64,000 nt of DNA from Stappia sp. MMSF_3263 (GTDB lineage Bacteria > Pseudomonadota > Alphaproteobacteria > Rhizobiales > Stappiaceae): the NCBI RefSeq assembly GCF_030733745.1, contig NZ_JASHIK010000005.1:1-64000 (forward strand), written 5' to 3'. This document shows positions 17,216 through 26,091 of this stretch, piece after piece. The stretch's first letter is position 1; the number at the start of each line of letters is the position of its first letter. The position numbers were made by a program, and so were the translations under genes. Below the pieces are notes generated by a model. It searched no databases, had not been told where the DNA came from, and saw only the letters and a list, made by a program, of their open reading frames with translations.

Positions 17216-18537
17216 CCGCCCTGACCATCGGCGTCCTCCTGATCCTCGCCCTGATCTTTTTCGTGCTGATGGGCATGCAGATCGCGGTTGCGCTTTTTGC
17301 CGTGGCGTTTGCCGGCGTGTGGATCATCCGCGACAATTTCGAGCTTGCGATGCGGCTCCTCTCTCTCACCGCCTATAACGGAATTGCCGATTATCTGTTT
17401 GCCACCATTCCGCTTTTCGTCCTCATGGGGCTCTTGGTAAGCATCTCCAATGTCGGGCGCGACACGTTCGAAGTGGCCGAGGAGCTGTTGCGCCGGGTGG
17501 CGGGCGGACTTGGCGTTGCAACCGTTGCCGCCAACACCGTCTTTGCCGCCGTCACCGGCGTTTCCATCGCCTCGGCAGCAGTCTTCACGCGCGTCGCGGT
17601 GCCGGAAATGCGCCGGCACGGCTACCGGGCCGGCTTTTCCGCCGGCACCGTCGCCGGAAGTTCGGTGCTCGGCATGCTGATCCCGCCGAGCCTTCTGCTG
17701 ATCATCTATGGCGTCTTGGCGGAAGTCTCGATCGGCCGCATGTTCGTTGCCGGTGTCATCCCCGGCCTGATGCTGGCGCTCGGCTTTATTGCCATGATCG
17801 TGCTGCTTGCCCGGTTCCGCCCGGGCTTCGTCTTCACCGATCCGGCGGCGCACTCGCTGGCTGCCGCGGACGGGGGGCCGCGCCTGAGCGGACGCGAGAT
17901 CGCCGTCAAGCTGCTGCCGATCCTCGCGCTCGTGGTGCTCGTCCTCGGCGGGCTCTACAGCGGCTTCTTCACGCCGACCGAGGCTGGCGGAGTGGGTGCG
18001 TTCGGCGCGCTGCTGATTGCGCTGGCGCGGCGCAAGCTCGATCGCCACCGCATCTGGGAAGTCCTGAAGCAGACCGGGACGGTCTCCGTGGGCATTCTCA
18101 TCTTGCTGATCGCGGCGGGATTCTACAGCCGCATGCTGTCGGTTGCCGGCATCCCCAACGCGATCGGCGACATGGTGCAGACGAGCGGCTTTGGTCCCTA
18201 CGGCTTTCTGGCACTCTACGTGGTGCTGCTGCTCCTGCTCGGCATGATCCTCGACAGCAGCTCGATCCTCCTGATCATGGTGCCGATCGCCGCCCCCATT
18301 GCCCAGTCCATGGGGTTCGACCTGATCCATTTCGGCATCGTCACGGTGATCGCAGTGGAGATCGGCCTTCTGACGCCGCCCTTCGGCATATCGGTCTTCA
18401 CCGTCCACAACACGCTTGCCGATCCGGATGTCGGGGTGGAGCAGATATTCCTGGGCACGATGCCCTACATGGCCGTGATGCTCGCCTCACTTGCCGCGAT
18501 TGCCGTCTTTCCCGCCCTGGCGCTCGCGCTGTTGTGA
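17212..18537 (+). CDS. TRAP transporter large membrane subunit, DctM family
   Basis: A 441-residue polytopic carrier with about 12 hydrophobic segments. Family motifs include IPLFVLMGLLV, AAVFTRVAVPEMRRHGYRAGF, LIPPSLLLIIYGVLAEVSIGRMF and the ILDSSSILLIMVPI loop near the C terminus. It carries out gradient-driven translocation of the DctP-delivered solute. Translationally coupled to the small subunit. Confidence 0.92.
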   Translation: MTALTIGVLLILALIFFVLMGMQIAVALFAVAFAGVWIIRDNFELAMRLLSLTAYNGIADYLFATIPLFVLMGLLVSISNVGRDTFEVAEELLRRVAGGLGVATVAANTVFAAVTGVSIASAAVFTRVAVPEMRRHGYRAGFSAGTVAGSSVLGMLIPPSLLLIIYGVLAEVSIGRMFVAGVIPGLMLALGFIAMIVLLARFRPGFVFTDPAAHSLAAADGGPRLSGREIAVKLLPILALVVLVLGGLYSGFFTPTEAGGVGAFGALLIALARRKLDRHRIWEVLKQTGTVSVGILILLIAAGFYSRMLSVAGIPNAIGDMVQTSGFGPYGFLALYVVLLLLLGMILDSSSILLIMVPIAAPIAQSMGFDLIHFGIVTVIAVEIGLLTPPFGISVFTVHNTLADPDVGVEQIFLGTMPYMAVMLASLAAIAVFPALALALL

Positions 18538-18728
18538 GTTTTCCCGCGTGGGCGCGATAACTGTTATTGCGCTGGTGCGATTGACCCTCCCGTCGCCCGC
18601 ATGCGACCGAAAAGACAACGCCCGCACTGCATGGCGACCCGGCGCGGCAGCCGGGAGCAGGCGCGGGAACCCGGGGGTCACCGGCCGCGAGAAGACCGGC
18701 CCCGGTCATTCGTCAAGGAGGGAGTGAA

Positions 18729-19541
18729 ATGCTGGATCTCAAGGGCCGCGTATCGATCTACCAGCCGGAGCAGGAGGGGCTTCAGTTTCCCTATGAGCCG
18801 GCATTCGAGAGTGTCGAGCAGGAGCGGCGCCACCGCAAGGAGCGCCTGGTGGCGGCCTGCCGCGCCTTCGCCCAGCAAGGGTTCGACTACGGTTTTGCCG
18901 GCCATCTGACAGTGCGCGATCCGGAGCGTCCGGAGCTCTACTGGACCAATCCGATGGCGGTGCATTTCGCCAAGGTGAAGATGTCCAACCTGATCCTGGT
19001 AGACCACGAGGGCACCGTCGTGGAAGGCACTCACGCGGTGAACCGGGCCGGCTTCGTGCTGCACGCCAATGTGCACGAGGCGCATCCCGACATCATCGCC
19101 ATGTGCCATGCGCACACGGTCTACGGCACCGCTTTCGCAGCGCTGGCCCGTCCCATCGAGCCGATCACCCAGGATGCCTGCGCCTTCTTCGAGGATCACG
19201 TCATCATCGGCGACGAGGCCGGCGCCGTCGCGGTCGAGAACCATGCGGGTTCCAATGTCGCGGCAGCCTTCAAGGGCGTGAAGGCGGCCATCCACCAGAA
19301 CCACGGGCTGCTGACGGCAAGCCGCCACAGCATCGAGGCGGCGGCCTTCTGGTTCATCGCGCTGGAGCGCTGCTGCCAGCAGCAGCTGGCCATCGCCGCC
19401 ACGGGCATCCAGCCCACCTATGTCAAGCCCGACCGGGCCCGCTACAGCCGCGAACATGTCGGCAGCGAATATATCGGCTGGCTGCATTTCCAGGCGATCT
19501 GGGAGCAGCTGCGCGAGGACAGCCCCGACATGTTCGACTGA
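18729..19541 (+). CDS. Class II aldolase/adducin-family protein
   Basis: A 270-residue protein with the zinc site of class II aldolases intact: HAH in IAMCHAHTVYG (about residue 133) and His in HQNHGLLTAS (about 196). Family members split or epimerise sugar phosphates or related hydroxy-acids. A GGAGGG ribosome site precedes the ATG at 18729. It lies about 190 nt after the TRAP permease on the same strand, and probably processes the compound handled by the TRAP and hydroxylase genes; this is inference from position. Confidence 0.82.
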   Translation: MLDLKGRVSIYQPEQEGLQFPYEPAFESVEQERRHRKERLVAACRAFAQQGFDYGFAGHLTVRDPERPELYWTNPMAVHFAKVKMSNLILVDHEGTVVEGTHAVNRAGFVLHANVHEAHPDIIAMCHAHTVYGTAFAALARPIEPITQDACAFFEDHVIIGDEAGAVAVENHAGSNVAAAFKGVKAAIHQNHGLLTASRHSIEAAAFWFIALERCCQQQLAIAATGIQPTYVKPDRARYSREHVGSEYIGWLHFQAIWEQLREDSPDMFD

Positions 19542-19707
19542 CAGCTGGCTTTCTATTCGGGTTGCCCAAACTGGCGGCCGGTGCGTCATGCGCCGGTCGC
19601 CGCTTTTTTCAAGGCTGGCTGACGAACGTGTGCGGTGTTGATACCATTCCCTTTCGAGGGACAGGTCGCCCGACGCTGTCCGGCATCACGCCTTGCGACG
19701 GGACTTC

Positions 19708-20625
19708 ATGAAAGACAATCGCCTGCTTGAAATGCGGGTCTTCCGGGCGGTGGTGGAGGCGGGCGGTTTTCGCCATGCCGCCGACCTGCTGGGCGTCAGC
19801 CAGCCTTTCGTCAGCCAGAGCGTCTCGGGCCTGGAGACGCGTCTCGGCGTCAAGCTGCTGCACCGCTCGACACGCGGTCACCGGCTCACAGGGGAGGGGC
19901 AGACCTACTACTCCGCCTGTATCAAGGCGATCGAGACCGTGGATGCCGTCGAGGGCGAGGTGGCGGCCGCGACGCGGCAGGTGGCTGGCGATCTCCGCGT
20001 CAGCGCTCCGATCGCCTTCGGCACCGACCAGATCGTGCCACGTATCCCGACCTTTCTCGAGCGCCAGCCAGGGGTAAACGTGGTGCTGTCCCTGACTGAT
20101 CGCTACGCCAACCTGATCGAGGAAAATATCGATGTCGCGGTACGGATGGGGCGCCTTGACGATTCCTCCCTGATGAGCCGCAAGCTTTGCGATCTGCAGC
20201 GTGTCGTCGTTGCTTCCCCGACCTTCCTCGCCGCGCATGGCCCGGTCGAGCATCCCCACGACCTTGCCCGCTTCAACTGCCTGACATGGGAAGGCCGCAG
20301 AGGTCATCTCAACCGCTGGCCTTTCGTCATCGACGGGGCGGTGGAGACCATCTCCGTCAGCGGCAATTTCCGCAGCGCCAACGGGTTGTCGCTGGTGCAG
20401 CTCTGCCTGGCCGGTGTCGGCATCATGCGGATGGCCGAGCATCTTGCCAATCCAGCGATTGCCCGTGGCGACCTGGTGCGCCTGCTTGTCGATTTCCAGG
20501 CAAGGGACGAAACCGCGTTTCATGCCGTCTACCTGCCCGAGCGGCGGCTTCTGCCGCGCGCTCGCCTGTTCATCGACTATCTGGCGGAGGCCTTTCGCGA
20601 TCCGCCCTGGTATCCGACGGGTTGA
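19708..20625 (+). CDS. LysR-family transcriptional regulator
   Basis: A 305-residue LTTR with the N-terminal winged helix-turn-helix (MRVFRAVVEAGGFRHAADLLGVSQPFVSQSVS..LETRLGVKLL) and a C-terminal LysR substrate domain (LRVSAPIAFGTDQIVP onward). The ATG at 19708 is preferred to the TTG at 19693. It follows the aldolase gene on the same strand, which is unusual since LysR genes are mostly divergent from their targets; whether it regulates the preceding operon is open. Confidence 0.87.
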   Translation: MKDNRLLEMRVFRAVVEAGGFRHAADLLGVSQPFVSQSVSGLETRLGVKLLHRSTRGHRLTGEGQTYYSACIKAIETVDAVEGEVAAATRQVAGDLRVSAPIAFGTDQIVPRIPTFLERQPGVNVVLSLTDRYANLIEENIDVAVRMGRLDDSSLMSRKLCDLQRVVVASPTFLAAHGPVEHPHDLARFNCLTWEGRRGHLNRWPFVIDGAVETISVSGNFRSANGLSLVQLCLAGVGIMRMAEHLANPAIARGDLVRLLVDFQARDETAFHAVYLPERRLLPRARLFIDYLAEAFRDPPWYPTG

Positions 20626-20690
20626 GGCGGATCGGCGACTGGCGAATTGTGAGCGGTGCGAAACCGCGCTAAAGAGCATCAGGCGTCACG

Positions 20691-21119
20691 ATGCAGGGCA
20701 GAATGAGCGGGCAGTTTCGCGGACAATCCCGGAAAGGGGAGGAACAGGCATTGAGGAGCGCGGTGTCCGCGCTGATGATGCTTGTTGTCCTCGTCACCGG
20801 TCTCATTCCTTCCGGGATGATGCCGACCCGCGATGCGGACGGCCATCTCACCGTCGTGATCTGCACGACCGAGGGCTTGCGCGCCGTCACGCTCGATGCG
20901 GCGGGACGGGAAGTGCCGACGCAGGATGACGACGACCGGTCGTCCGCGCCCTGCCTCTTCGCCACCACCGTCGCGCTTGCCACCGGCTCCCCGGATCCCG
21001 TCTGGCAGCCCTTTCTTGAGGTTGCCGTCGTGCCTCGCCGGCCAGCCGGCTACGGTGCGCCGGTCTCCCGGCTTCAACCGCTGCCGCTGGGCGCCCGGGC
21101 ACCACCCGTCACTCTCTGA
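20691..21119 (+). CDS. DUF2946-like small exported protein
   Basis: A 142-residue protein with one hydrophobic segment (AVSALMMLVVLVTGLIPSGMMP) that could be a signal or anchor. It is followed by VVICTTEG and a later Cys (APCLFAT), the pattern of the DUF2946 family often found beside metal-related membrane proteins. A PepSY-type membrane protein follows 89 nt later. Start could also be the ATG at 20703. Function unknown; a role in metal or siderophore homeostasis is a guess from the neighbour. Confidence 0.6.
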   Translation: MQGRMSGQFRGQSRKGEEQALRSAVSALMMLVVLVTGLIPSGMMPTRDADGHLTVVICTTEGLRAVTLDAAGREVPTQDDDDRSSAPCLFATTVALATGSPDPVWQPFLEVAVVPRRPAGYGAPVSRLQPLPLGARAPPVTL

Positions 21120-21208
21120 GCCACGTCTTTCGTTCCTGACACGGCCGCGTCGCGCTTCCCCGGACGGGAGCAGGCGTTGAGCCTGTCGACATGTGCTGGA
21201 GAGTTTTC

Positions 21209-22633
21209 ATGAGCGTTTCATCCGAGGGGGCGAGTGCCCCCGCGCGGACGGTTTCAGGCGATGCCGACCGCCGCTTCTACCTTGCCGCCTGGCGCTGGCA
21301 CTTCTATGCCGGGCTTTATGTGGCGCCTTTTCTGGTCATGCTGGCCATTACCGGTCTTGCGATGATGTATATCGCGGTCTTCGACGGTCGCGACGGCGAG
21401 CACATCGCCGTGGCCGTACCGCCTTCCGCGACGCAGCTGAGTGTCGTCGAACAATCGGAAAAAGCGCTGCAGGCGGTCACCGGCGGCACCTTGGTCGAGT
21501 GGATCAGGCCGGCGGCGGCCGACCGGGCTTCCGTCTTCCGCATCGCCACCGGCGATGACCAGTCGATGGTTGCGGTCAATCCCTATACCGGCGCCATTGT
21601 CGAGACCTGGGACCGGCGTGCCGGTTGGTATGACTTCGTCAACGACATCCACGGAACCCTGTTGATCGGCACGGTCGGCGACCGGATGATCGAGATCGCG
21701 GCCGGCTTCGCCGTCGTTCTCGTCGTGACGGGCCTTTACCTGTGGTGGCCGCGCGGCACGGGCGTGTTGCGGGCCTTCGTGCCGAACTTCGCGGAACGGG
21801 GACGGGCGCTCTTCAAGAGCCTGCACGTCACGGTCGGCGTCTATGTGTCGCTGATCCTGATTGTCTTTCTGCTCTCGGGCCTCTCCTGGGCGGGCATCTG
21901 GGGCGAGCGCTTCGTCCAGGCCTGGAGCACCTTCCCGGCGGAGAAATGGGACAATGTTCCGCTGTCCGACGACATCCACGCCTCGATGAATCACGGCGCG
22001 GTCAAGGATGTGCCTTGGGCATTGGAACAGACGCCGATGCCGGCCTCCGGCTCGGATGCCGGTATTGCCGGTATTGCCGACGGCGTGCCGGTCGATGCGG
22101 ATTCCGTCGCCGGGCTTGCCGGCGAGCTTGGCTATCGCGGCCGTTTCCGCATGTCCTTCCCGCGCGGCGAGACAGGCGTGTGGACGATCAACCAGGACAC
22201 GATGAGCAACGACGCGCAGAACCCGGTGTCCGACCGGACGGTCCATGTCGACCGCCATACCGGCCGGGTGCTCGCCGATGTCCGCTTTGCCGACTATTCG
22301 GCCGCCGGCAAGGCGATGGCCGTCGGTATCGCCTTTCACGAGGGCGACATGGGCCTGTGGAACCTCGTGCTCAACACGGTGTTCTGCCTGTCGGTGATCT
22401 TTCTCGTCGTCAGCGGCGTCGTCATGTGGTGGCTGCGCCGGCCGAAGAAAGGGGCGATCCGTCTCTTCGCCCCGCAGGTGCCCGAAGGCCTGCCACATTG
22501 GCGCGGGGCGATGCTGGTCATGCTGGCACTGTCGCTGGCCTTCCCGCTGGTCGGGTTGACGCTCGTTGCCGTCATGGCGCTCGACGTGCTGGTGCTGTCG
22601 CGCCTGCCTGTCTTCCGGCGGGTCTTCGCCTGA
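21209..22633 (+). CDS. PepSY-associated membrane protein
   Basis: A 474-residue membrane protein with the PepSY_TM layout: helix 1 ([23 protein letters not shown]), a periplasmic stretch, a central pair of helices (around [23 protein letters not shown] and [21 protein letters not shown]) and C-terminal helices. The ATG at 21209 has GGAGAG upstream. Relatives often accompany iron-siderophore uptake and may reduce or handle iron, but no TonB receptor is seen here. Pairs with the upstream DUF2946-like gene. Confidence 0.82.
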   Translation: MSVSSEGASAPARTVSGDADRRFYLAAWRWHFYAGLYVAPFLVMLAITGLAMMYIAVFDGRDGEHIAVAVPPSATQLSVVEQSEKALQAVTGGTLVEWIRPAAADRASVFRIATGDDQSMVAVNPYTGAIVETWDRRAGWYDFVNDIHGTLLIGTVGDRMIEIAAGFAVVLVVTGLYLWWPRGTGVLRAFVPNFAERGRALFKSLHVTVGVYVSLILIVFLLSGLSWAGIWGERFVQAWSTFPAEKWDNVPLSDDIHASMNHGAVKDVPWALEQTPMPASGSDAGIAGIADGVPVDADSVAGLAGELGYRGRFRMSFPRGETGVWTINQDTMSNDAQNPVSDRTVHVDRHTGRVLADVRFADYSAAGKAMAVGIAFHEGDMGLWNLVLNTVFCLSVIFLVVSGVVMWWLRRPKKGAIRLFAPQVPEGLPHWRGAMLVMLALSLAFPLVGLTLVAVMALDVLVLSRLPVFRRVFA

Positions 22634-22646
22634 GGCAGGTTCGTTT

Positions 22647-22672
22647 CCGGAGCCGGTCGCAACCGGCTCCGG
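22647..22672. terminator. Hairpin after PepSY gene
   Basis: A perfect 11-bp stem (22647-22657 with 22662-22672) and a CGCA loop lie 14 nt after the stop. No T run follows, so it is either a weak intrinsic terminator or a message-end structure. Confidence 0.55.
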
Positions 22673-22742
22673 ACGGCACTCTTTCATGCCGCCGCGCACT
22701 GGTGTAGCAGGAACGGACGGATGGAGCGAAAGGCGGCGCGGC

Positions 22743-23210
22743 ATGAGCAGGGACGACATCTATTCCGGGCTGACGCAGCTCGGCAAGGCGACGGAGATAC
22801 CTTCGGATCCGGAACAGGCGGTGCTCGAGCGGGTGCCCAATCCGCAGGCCGGGACGCGCTATGCGGTGCGCTTCACCGCACCGGAGTTCACCTCGCTCTG
22901 CCCGATGACCGGCCAGCCGGATTTCGCCCATCTGGTCATCGACTACCTGCCGGCCGGCTGGCTGGTGGAGAGCAAGTCACTGAAGCTCTATCTCACCTCC
23001 TTCCGCAATCACGGCGCCTTCCACGAGGACTGCACCGTCTCCATCGGCCGGCGGCTTGCCGAGCTTCTGGAGCCGGAATGGCTGAGGATCGGCGGCTACT
23101 GGTATCCGCGCGGCGGCATTCCCATCGACGTCTTCTATCAGACCGGCCCGGCACCGGCCGATGTCTGGATCCCCGACCAGGGCGTGCCGTCCTATCGCGG
23201 GCGCGGCTGA
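22743..23210 (+). CDS. queF: NADPH-dependent 7-cyano-7-deazaguanine reductase
   Basis: A 155-residue short-type QueF, which reduces preQ0 to preQ1 in queuosine tRNA modification. The nucleophile Cys53 and the proton donor Asp60 are in [11 protein letters not shown]. The nucleotide-binding ESKSLKLY motif is at 76-83, and FHED follows at 93-96. The ATG at 22743 gives the normal length; an upstream in-frame start at 22566 lies within the PepSY gene. No preQ1 riboswitch was recognised upstream and no other queuosine gene is adjacent. Confidence 0.95.
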   Translation: MSRDDIYSGLTQLGKATEIPSDPEQAVLERVPNPQAGTRYAVRFTAPEFTSLCPMTGQPDFAHLVIDYLPAGWLVESKSLKLYLTSFRNHGAFHEDCTVSIGRRLAELLEPEWLRIGGYWYPRGGIPIDVFYQTGPAPADVWIPDQGVPSYRGRG

Positions 23211-23235
23211 CAAGGCCCCGGCTGCAAAGGCGGAC

Positions 23236-23691
23236 ATGATGCAAAGATTTGTTGTTCTGGCGGTTTTTCTCGTACTCGTTGTCGGTGGCGGGTTGCTGCT
23301 GGGCGGGCTGAGTGTCGTTGGCGACTGGTATGGGAACCTCGCCAAGCCGGCCTTCAATCCACCACCCTGGCTGTTCGGACCGGTCTGGACCATCCTTTAC
23401 GTCTTCATCGCGATTGCCGGCTGGCTTGTCTGGCAGAGGGACCGATCCGGCTGGCCGATGCGGCTTTGGGCAGTGCAATTGCTGCTCAATTTTCTCTGGA
23501 CGCCGGTCTTTTTCGGCGCCCACCGGATCGGGGTTGCGCTTGTCATTATCCTGCTGACGGTCGTCGCCATTTTCTCGTTCGTGGTGTCGGCTTGGCACAA
23601 GCACCGTGCCGCCGCCGTGTTGTTCCTTCCCTACGCCGCGTGGGTGGCGTTTGCATCCGTGCTGAACGCGGCGATTTTCCTGCTGAACTGA
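23236..23691 (+). CDS. tspO: TspO/MBR-family membrane protein
   Basis: A 151-residue protein with five hydrophobic segments and TspO signatures: WYGNLAKPAFNPPPWLFGPVWTILY split over helices 1-2, and LNFLWTPVFFG in the third. Bacterial TspO binds porphyrins and cholesterol-like ligands and is linked to tetrapyrrole control and stress responses. Starts at tandem ATG codons 23236/23239, 25 nt after queF on the same strand. Confidence 0.92.
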   Translation: MMQRFVVLAVFLVLVVGGGLLLGGLSVVGDWYGNLAKPAFNPPPWLFGPVWTILYVFIAIAGWLVWQRDRSGWPMRLWAVQLLLNFLWTPVFFGAHRIGVALVIILLTVVAIFSFVVSAWHKHRAAAVLFLPYAAWVAFASVLNAAIFLLN

Positions 23692-23901
23692 TGCCGTGGT
23701 TTCAGGGCTCGTTGCATCGGCGACGGCGAGCCTTGCGAGGAATTGTCCGATCCGGACGACCGGGTTGCATTGACCATCCAGGTTTCGGGTCCGGCGGCGG
23801 TGACGCGGTCGCGCGAAATGATAAGCTTGCGGCGACCGGCCGGACCGAACCGAACTGAACCGGCGGAAACGCAGTCCCTGAACCGCCACCGGAGCGAGGC
23901 C

Positions 23902-24306
23902 ATGAAGATCATCCGAGCCAAAGACAACCCGTCGACGACGCCTCCGGCGGCGTATTTCACCGGCGAGGTCGGCATGGCCTCCCGCTTCACCACGGAGGCG
24001 CCGGCGCGCGTCGGCGGCGCGATTGTTACCTTCCAGCCGGGTGCTCGCACCGCCTGGCATACCCATCCGCTCGGCCAGACGGTGATCGTCACGGCCGGCA
24101 AGGGTTGGGCCCAGTGCGAGGGCGAACCGAAGGAAGAGATCCAGCCAGGCGACATCGTCTGGTTTCCGCCGGACGTGCGCCACTGGCACGGCGCCACCGA
24201 CACGAGCGCCATGACCCACATTGCCATCGCCGAGGCGCTCGACGGGGTCTCCGTCGACTGGATGGAGCATGTTGGCGACGATCAGTATCTCGGGCCTCTG
24301 GGCTGA
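23902..24306 (+). CDS. Small cupin-domain protein
   Basis: A 134-residue single-domain cupin with metal ligands in HTHPLGQTV (motif 1) and HWHG (motif 2). It resembles the cupins often annotated with carboxymuconolactone decarboxylase-like or quercetinase-like activities, for example WHTHPLGQTVIVTAGKG. GGAGCGAGG lies just before the ATG at 23902. The 210-nt gap before it shows no gene. Specific function unknown. Confidence 0.8.
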   Translation: MKIIRAKDNPSTTPPAAYFTGEVGMASRFTTEAPARVGGAIVTFQPGARTAWHTHPLGQTVIVTAGKGWAQCEGEPKEEIQPGDIVWFPPDVRHWHGATDTSAMTHIAIAEALDGVSVDWMEHVGDDQYLGPLG

Positions 24307-24347
24307 GACGAAGGGCACGGGCGTGTGGTGAGGAATGGAGCGGATGC

Positions 24348-26078
24348 GTGACGACGGTACTGTTTGAAAGGACGTTCGAGCGGACACTGGACCGGCTTGT
24401 CGCTGCGGCCGTGCCCGGCCAGGCATTCGAAGCCTGGACATTCGACGATCGGGACAGCCGCGCCGAGGCGGAAAGGCGTCTTGCGGCCAAGGGCGTGCAG
24501 GCCCGTATCCGCAGCGCCTACAAGCCCCTGCTGCACGCCTTCCTCGAGGAAATCGACCTTGCCGGCGTCATGGCGATCGAGATCGCCTATCCAGTTCTTC
24601 CGCACACGCCCGAAAACCGCTTCCGGCTGGAGACCTATCCGCTGGCCGCGCTGGTCGGGGACCGGGAGTTGCGTTTTTGCGCACGCGCCGACGGGAACCC
24701 TGACTATGCGGTCACGCTCACCGGCTCCGACGGTCATGCACGGCATTGCCGTGTCCGTGCGCCGAACCGGGTGCATGTCGATGTGGCGGGGGCGACGAAC
24801 CTCTCACCGACCGGTTGGTACGCAAGCGGTTCGGACGAGATCGGCGAGCGGCTGGAAACCGATTACGAGGCGGTGTTCGAGGCTGTCATCAAGGCGGTTT
24901 CGGATCATGACTGGGGCACGAGCGAACCGTTCTTCGACGAGCTCAACATTCGTGTCGAGCTCCCCTCGGCCGAGGAGGATCTCGCCCATCCGGGCGAGCG
25001 GGTCAGCCTCAGGGAGGCCTTGCACGAGGATCTTTATTTTTCGCTGCTGGAGGTTTTCCTGCGCAAGACGGGGCGGCCGATCGGCGACCGGGGCCTGAGG
25101 CCCGGCCAGATCGTGCCGGAAGTGGTCGCGAGCGACGGGCGCATCGCCTTGCGCATCGAGATGCGTGCGCTGTCGGGAGACCCGGAAGAGTGTGCCTTCC
25201 AGCCGCTCGATGCGGCGCGCGAACCGCTTGCCATGGCGCAGATTGCCGCCGAGCTGGAGGAACTGGGCGGCAAACCCCTGCTGGCGGCAAGCCGGGCGGG
25301 CCGGAAGGTCAGGGCACGCCATGTGGCTGGGTCCGACGCGGCGGTCATGATCAGCGCCGGCCAGCATGCGAACGAGACGACCGGCGTCGTCGGTGCCCTT
25401 CGCGCAGCGCGACGGCTTCTTGCGCGCGCGGGCGCCCATTTCACCGTCTCGCCGCTGGAGAACCCGGACGGTTACGCCCTGCACCGGCGCCTGCGGCACG
25501 ACAACCCGCACCACATGCACCACGCGGCGCGGTTCACCGCGTTCGGTGACGATCTCGAATACCGCCCGCGCGGCGTCGGCACTCTCCACGAGACGGAAAT
25601 TCGGGTCGGAGCCGAGCGAGTGAGCGGTGCGCGCCTGCATGTCAACCTGCACGGCTACCCCGCCCATGAATGGACGCGGCCGCTTTCCGGCTATGTTCCC
25701 GCTGGCCACGGAATGTGGACGGTGCCGAAGGGGTTCTTCCTGATCATGCGGTACCATGAGAGCTGGTCGGGCCCGGCGGAGATCCTGCTCGACAAGGTCA
25801 CGAAGCGGCTTGCCCGCGTTCCCGGCCTGATCGAGGACAACAGGCGCTGGATCGCCTTGTTCGAGGCCCATGCCGGCGACACCGGCCTGAGGCTCGTCAA
25901 CGGCATTCCCTGTCTGTCAGCCGTCGACGATCGTCATGCAGTGCCCCTGACCCTGATCACCGAGTATCCGGACGAGACCATTTATGACGCGGCTTTCGTC
26001 GCCGGTCATACCGCACAGATGGAGACCGTGCTCGCGGCCTATGACGCCTGGCAGGAGATCGCGCCGGCCGTGGCGTAA
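24348..26078 (+). CDS. M14-family zinc carboxypeptidase-like protein
   Basis: A 576-residue protein with a long N-terminal region (about 1-310) of unknown fold and a C-terminal peptidase M14-like domain. The zinc site is visible as HANE (His340, Glu343 in SAGQHANETTG) and a later His in HVNLHGYPAHEW (His431/His435). The GTG start at 24348 has GGAG 7 nt upstream; longer in-frame frames overlap the cupin gene. No signal peptide is visible, so it is probably cytoplasmic. Ends convergent with the ABC permease gene. Confidence 0.75.
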   Translation: MTTVLFERTFERTLDRLVAAAVPGQAFEAWTFDDRDSRAEAERRLAAKGVQARIRSAYKPLLHAFLEEIDLAGVMAIEIAYPVLPHTPENRFRLETYPLAALVGDRELRFCARADGNPDYAVTLTGSDGHARHCRVRAPNRVHVDVAGATNLSPTGWYASGSDEIGERLETDYEAVFEAVIKAVSDHDWGTSEPFFDELNIRVELPSAEEDLAHPGERVSLREALHEDLYFSLLEVFLRKTGRPIGDRGLRPGQIVPEVVASDGRIALRIEMRALSGDPEECAFQPLDAAREPLAMAQIAAELEELGGKPLLAASRAGRKVRARHVAGSDAAVMISAGQHANETTGVVGALRAARRLLARAGAHFTVSPLENPDGYALHRRLRHDNPHHMHHAARFTAFGDDLEYRPRGVGTLHETEIRVGAERVSGARLHVNLHGYPAHEWTRPLSGYVPAGHGMWTVPKGFFLIMRYHESWSGPAEILLDKVTKRLARVPGLIEDNRRWIALFEAHAGDTGLRLVNGIPCLSAVDDRHAVPLTLITEYPDETIYDAAFVAGHTAQMETVLAAYDAWQEIAPAVA

Positions 26079-26091
26079 TCCTGGCGCGGCC

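Noticed and set aside
22634-22742. preQ1 riboswitch before queF
   Set aside because: The gap contains a strong simple hairpin but no recognisable preQ1 aptamer pattern.
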